Shown one piece after another: positions 60,024 to 64,000 of a stretch of DNA of 64,000 nt. Position numbers and translations under genes: made by a program. The DNA comes from Serpula lacrymans var. lacrymans S7.9. Lineage: Eukaryota; Basidiomycota; Agaricomycetes; Boletales; Serpulaceae. Location of the stretch: NCBI RefSeq assembly GCF_000218685.1, contig NW_006763294.1, forward strand, positions 2,627,174 to 2,691,173. Direction: 5' to 3'. Numbering within the stretch: position 1 is the stretch's first letter; every line of letters begins with the position of its first letter. The notes beneath the pieces were generated by a model. It ran no database searches and was not told the DNA's origin. It worked only from the letters and a program-made list of their open reading frames with translations.

Positions 60024-60898
60024 TCAGGAGCGTTGAGGGACCATGTGGGACGTTGCTCCGGAGTCAATAATAATTATTGTTTTGGTCTTATCAGGTCCCA
60101 ACACAAGGTAAGCTTGAATGCGTTTAGCAAGGGGCTTGGAAATATGTACATGTTGCAATGCAATATGACTCTGTTCCTCCTTGGAGTCAGATCCAGATGA
60201 TTGCTCCGCTGTATTTGCCTTTTCCTTCTCTTTTCTTTTATTCTTGTGTCTTTCATTTCCCTTCTTCCTTTGACCTTTTCCAGCTGACTGAAGTGTTTGA
60301 CACTCCGAGGTGTTGTGTGATTTGGTTTTGTGGAAGTCACACCACTTCTCCTCGGATTTGAGTGTTAATCCAGAACCTCCTGACTGTCGTGCAACTTCTG
60401 CAGTGATCCGGATCTCAACTGCATCAAAGGTAAGTTTATTTTCTTTAATCGTGTTGATTACCAATGACTGAAATATTTGCCATTCAGGTTCAGGAGTGCA
60501 TGGGAGAGATTGGAGAAGAGTGAAGGCCATGAGTTTGGTATCAACTCCTAGTTTCATTCTGGAGAGGTGTGAATCAATTGTTCGCAATGTGGTCCTGGAT
60601 AGGTGATGTCCCATCCCAGGACAATTTGGTGAGTTGCTGGAATGAATAGAAGGCTGAGGCAATGTTGGACGTCTGATGGAGTGAGACAAGTTTATCAAAT
60701 CACTCCTTGGAGCGGGTGAGGTCTCCAGTCCTCATTAGGATGGCATCAGAGATGTGGTCCTGGATGATTCCATGTGCCTTCTCATCCTTAAGTATCCAGG
60801 TGATTTCAGGATCCTCCGAGGAGGTAGGTTTTCCTGGTGAGGGCTTACCAGTAACAACCCGGAGAACTTTTTCCTGACGTAGCTTTGAGATGATCCGG
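60024..60898 (-). pseudogene. Copia gag 3' part and protease active site
   Basis: Continues the gag frame from the far side of repeat copy 4 (LRIISKLRQEKVLRVVTG). It includes WQIFQSLVINTIKEN, a zinc-knuckle-like WCDFHKTKSHNTSEC, a Lys-rich stretch and the retropepsin site IIIIDSGATSHMV. A stop follows at about 60024 where the family has Trp (TGG to TGA). The N-terminal gag codons lie at 62719-62793. Confidence 0.9.
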
Positions 60899-62718
60899 TG
60901 TCATGCACCAAAGTTGATTGGTAGCATGGACAGGTGTCAATAACGAAGCGAATATTCAAAAAGACTCGCCTTTGCGCCACACAGGCACAGTGCCACGTGG
61001 AATAGTAATTAATATTGCCCTTTTTGAACTTGTGGCTGATCAGCACCACCTCTATTAGGCAATCCAGTCACACTCACCTTTGCTTTTCCATCCGGTACTT
61101 TCCGCGTTTCGGCATTTCGGCAAATTTTTGCGTCGCCACTGGCTACACATTGCATTGCGCCCTCGCTTTTGTCGTTTCCCTTACTCCCCTTCCTTTGCCT
61201 ATCCCCACCATGGGCCCCATCCTCTCCTTTTTATTCTCACCTGACGGTCGTTTCTGGATCCCCATTCTAATCCACTTTTCCGTCACCTCCACCCTCCTCC
61301 TCCTCATCTTATTTGCACCCCCACCATTTCTGATGTCACCACTTCCTATCCGCTTCCGTCGCCGATCCGTTGACTACCACGTGCCACTGCTGATATCAGC
61401 AAAGCCCCGGCGGCCGGTCCAAATAGGGCAACAGGTCCATCTTCATGACGTCGATCTGCCATCATATACTATCAAAACATCGGTCGCTCGTCTTGCCTGG
61501 TTGGAGCGTGGGTGGGTAGTTTTTGAGCTGGAGAAGGTTCATCCCCTTGCGTCGCCCATGTTCATCACTGTCCCATTCACTTGGGTACACTTATCTTTTG
61601 TCCATTGTCTTTGCTACAGCTACACCTATCACACGCTGCCTGGGACTCACTTGTTCCAAATTGGAACTACTCCCCTCCCTCCCTCGTTTGATCAGGTGGT
61701 CCAACACAACCAGTCCATTGGTAAGGCCATGGAACTGTCGGATTTGGACTAGGTGGTGGACCGGTGGCTCCAGTTTCTTTTTCTTCAGCAGAATATTCAT
61801 TTACAGTGCGATTATTTTTGATTTTTGAATCATTTTTATGGACACATATTTTTTTAGAATGCCTGACTGACAATAAAGGAACTGTGTTGATACTGATAGT
61901 GTTTTGCCTTGCCCTTTTTTTACTGCATCTTCCCATGACATCATGATTTTCCTGCTCTCTTTTTGCTATTGGGCTTTACTTTATGGCTGTACAAACCTGT
62001 GACATTACTCACAGCATTTATTGTTCTATCCCTTTCTTTTCCTTTTTTTGACAATCTTATCCTGTACTACCTACGCAGGATTCGTCAGTGTACATTCCTT
62101 CCTTCATATTCTTTCTCATTCTTCATTTTTTTTGCACAGCTATACTGTGCATAGCCTACTTTTCTTTTACTATATAAACCCCTGTATTTTACCTTGTAAA
62201 AAAAGAAAAAGAACTCAAATCCAGACTTCTTCTCTAATATTAAGTCCAATTCTTACTGCTACTTGTGATCCAGTGTGGTCACAACACTTCCCACTTCTAC
62301 CACTGTTAACTGCTGTCATCGTCACTCGTCACTTTTGAAAGTGATTGTCATCCCCTTCGATTAGGGTCCTTCTGAGCACTGCAGTTTGTGCGTCAGGAGC
62401 CTGCTATCACTGGGAACCTCGTCATATTGTCGTTCTCAAACCTACCTTGTGCTACAATTAGCAAGGTAGTGTTCATCTATACTCGTTACAAAGCCCCTAT
62501 CCTTCTATAAATTCAACTATCCCTCCTCCTCAAAACCCACACTCATACACCTCTGGGTTTTACTTTGAAGGATCTTTATATATACCACCCCACGAACAAC
62601 CAGACCACTCCACTGTTCTAGGAGGCAGAGCCCATAAACAAGTTCCGTGGAATCTGGGAGGATTGTGTATTAGTTTGTTTTGTGTGTGGTTTTCTAACAG
62701 CAGTTCTCATCATCGACA
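60899..62718 (+). mobile_element. LTR-like repeat, copy 4, with 4-bp target-site duplication
   Basis: Complete 1820-bp copy, TGTCATGCACC to ATCATCGACA. It is flanked on both sides by CCGG (60895-60898 and 62719-62722). Removing the repeat and one CCGG restores the copia gag reading frame (WKLR joins IISKLRQEK), which proves the exact ends of the unit. It is inserted opposite to copia transcription. TATA-like box near 62171-62178 and AATAAA near 61873. It is the youngest event in this nest. Confidence 0.85.
61210..61752 (+). CDS. 180-aa membrane-anchored protein encoded inside repeat copy 4
   Basis: Same 543-nt frame from CCACCATGG. By hand count it differs from copy 1 at about 13 positions (about 9 changing, 4 silent), none disruptive. 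The predicted span covers residues 16-42. As this copy's ends are intact and recently inserted, it is the best candidate for an expressible version. Unrecognised family; expression not shown. Confidence 0.5.
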   Translation: MGPILSFLFSPDGRFWIPILIHFSVTSTLLLLILFAPPPFLMSPLPIRFRRRSVDYHVPLLISAKPRRPVQIGQQVHLHDVDLPSYTIKTSVARLAWLERGWVVFELEKVHPLASPMFITVPFTWVHLSFVHCLCYSYTYHTLPGTHLFQIGTTPLPPSFDQVVQHNQSIGKAMELSDLD

Positions 62719-62793
62719 CCGGAGTTTCCATATCTGAAAATTGTTGGGTCCAGTGAGAACTGGACATGCGGATATATCGTGTGCTGTGGTCAT
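62719..62793 (-). pseudogene. Copia gag N-terminal codons
   Basis: Begins MTTAHDISACPVLTGPNNF and continues QIWKLR up to the CCGG target site, where repeat copy 4 interrupts it. The LTGPNNFQIWK motif is typical of the N-terminus of copia-type gag. The remainder is at 60898 downward. Confidence 0.85.
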
Positions 62794-62820
62794 GGTTCCA
62801 AGGTGCCGTTCAAATAAGAA

Positions 62821-62920
62821 NNNNNNNNNNNNNNNNNNNNNNNNNNNNNNNNNNNNNNNNNNNNNNNNNNNNNNNNNNNNNNNNNNNNNNNNNNNNNNNN
62901 NNNNNNNNNNNNNNNNNNNN
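62821..62920. other. Assembly gap of 100 N
   Basis: Exactly 100 N, the conventional size for a gap of unknown length, between the copia 5' LTR block and the gag start. The primer-binding site and leader of the element are probably inside it. Confidence 0.99.
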
Positions 62921-63126
62921 TGATTCCTCACACAGGGCTCATAACCTAATAAAACTAAGTGAAACTACAATGGATGTTAGTTTAAGGTGATCTCTAATAA
63001 GTGTGATGTAACATACCTCAGCCGCTGCCCGAGAGGCTATAGAAACGACTGAGGTATTTCTATACTAAACCCCCTACTACTTATAGTCGGAGGTGCTACT
63101 CGCTACAGTATAATGACTCCATGGTG

Positions 63127-64000
63127 TGAGGAATCGATTTTTCTTATTGCATTCCCGTCATGTCGTGGTTAACAGACTCGATCCCTGTCACTCCTCTTGC
63201 CCTTGGACTAGAGATCACAGCCGGTATCTTATTACTTTTATCCTTTTTCTTCTTATTCTCTATTCACACTCACATCCTATTGTACTTACAACAAAGGAGA
63301 CCTGTTGTAGACCCTCAAGAAGATATCCAAATGACATAGCAACGATCCAGTGCTATGTCTGGGAATACTTTGGAGGGATATTGATAAGCAAAGAAGGTTG
63401 TGAGTCAGCGCCTTCTCATGGGCTTACTGATACAGCCAATTGCACACCCCTTACCAATACATTTTCTCATACAATTAGTAAATACGATAGATCAGACAAC
63501 TTTCCCCTTCTTTTCCTATTGGATAGACAGTTGGTCAGACCACTTTTTTAATTCTTTCCTTTCTCGGTCTGACCCTTGCCGTTCACTATATAAAAAAGTA
63601 CATACTCGATGTATTATTCTTTAGTTCAATATTAGTTTGGATTTGCGCCTATACCGATACTCTTCGAATCTCATACCCTGATTCATCGCCTTCCAGCAAG
63701 GACTTGACCAGGCATTGTATTTTGTTATATAGCTTCGTATTTGTTGCCTGACACAAACCTACTAGCGCATCTGTCAGCATCACATTCTCTGAAAAATGCA
63801 AGTATTCAGCCGTCGATAGCGCCTCCGTTATGATTCAGATTTATCCTTCGTCCTTTTCTTTACTTATTGGACTATATTTCCTTTACCTAGTGGTTATCAC
63901 CCACCACTATCCCAGTTTCCCCACATGTACACTTTCATCCCTCATTTCTCTATCTCTTTTTACGTTTCTCTTTATCTTATCTTATCTTTCCTCTTCCCTT
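63127..64000. other. Window end, no gene seen
   Basis: No coding signal. The final 170 bases are strongly pyrimidine-rich (TCTTATCTTATCTTTCCTC-type runs), as often found just upstream of fungal transcription starts, so a plus-strand gene may begin beyond the window. Confidence 0.4.

Larger units (their letters stand above)
56191..63126 (-). mobile_element. Ty1/copia retrotransposon, split by repeat copy 4
   Basis: Minus-strand copia element. A block of about 180-200 bp at 56191-56390 is repeated in the same orientation at 62947-63126 (shared GGATGTTAGTTTAAGGTGAT, CTGCCCGAGAGGCTATAG) and fits the two LTRs. Between them the order is gag, protease, integrase, reverse transcriptase, RNase H, which defines copia as opposed to gypsy. 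Frameshifts and stops make it defective. Repeat copy 4 is inserted in gag, and a 100-N gap lies between the 5' LTR and the gag start. Exact LTR ends were not determined. Confidence 0.88.

Noticed and set aside
63160..63210. tRNA-like ACTCGATCCC stretch.
   Set aside because: No matching acceptor, D or anticodon arms around it.

Overview
The window is a piece of a filamentous basidiomycete genome, most probably an agaricomycete. The genes are broken by many short GT-AG introns of about 40 to 85 nt, exons can be only 7 to 12 nt long, and the gene set is typical of mushrooms: an RTA1-like exporter, a CaM kinase with a myristoylation-type N-terminus, UPF3, SYF2, a type II NADH dehydrogenase and tandem amino-acid permeases. 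A basidiomycete-style transposon load sits at both ends. No prokaryotic or viral genome features were seen.

Layout. Positions 1-6505 are a nest of transposons. Two inverted copies of a 1.7-1.8 kb LTR-like repeat flank a KDZ-type transposase remnant, a decayed Ty3/gypsy pol and a copia-like solo LTR. Positions 7110-7300 hold a U2 snRNA gene (minus). From about 7.7 to 50.4 kb is the gene-bearing part: a Ca2+/calmodulin-dependent kinase (-), a 950-aa proline-rich orphan (-), an RTA1-family membrane protein (+), a FAD-dependent oxidoreductase with an apparent frameshift (-), a 450-aa orphan (+), a short WH1/WASP-like protein (+), a type II NADH dehydrogenase (-), an AGC-like Ser/Thr kinase (-), a YjlB-like cupin (+), SYF2 (+), two paralogous amino-acid permeases (+,+), UPF3 (+) and a DAL5-type MFS transporter (-). 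From about 51.7 kb onward transposons dominate again: a Tc1/mariner-like MITE, a stop-riddled gypsy pol (+), a third LTR-like repeat (-), and a Ty1/copia element (-) whose gag is split by a fourth copy of the repeat with a clean 4-bp duplication (CCGG). A 100-N assembly gap lies near the copia 5' end, and the window ends in pyrimidine-rich sequence.

The genes are mostly independent housekeeping, signalling or transport units, not a pathway cluster. U2, SYF2 and UPF3 serve RNA processing and surveillance, and the two permeases with the MFS carrier serve nutrient uptake.

The most unusual observation is the LTR-like repeat. All four copies carry an uninterrupted ORF of exactly 543 nt that starts at a strong ATG context (CCACCATGG) and encodes a 180-aa protein with one predicted membrane segment. 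Length changes between copies occur around this ORF but not inside it.
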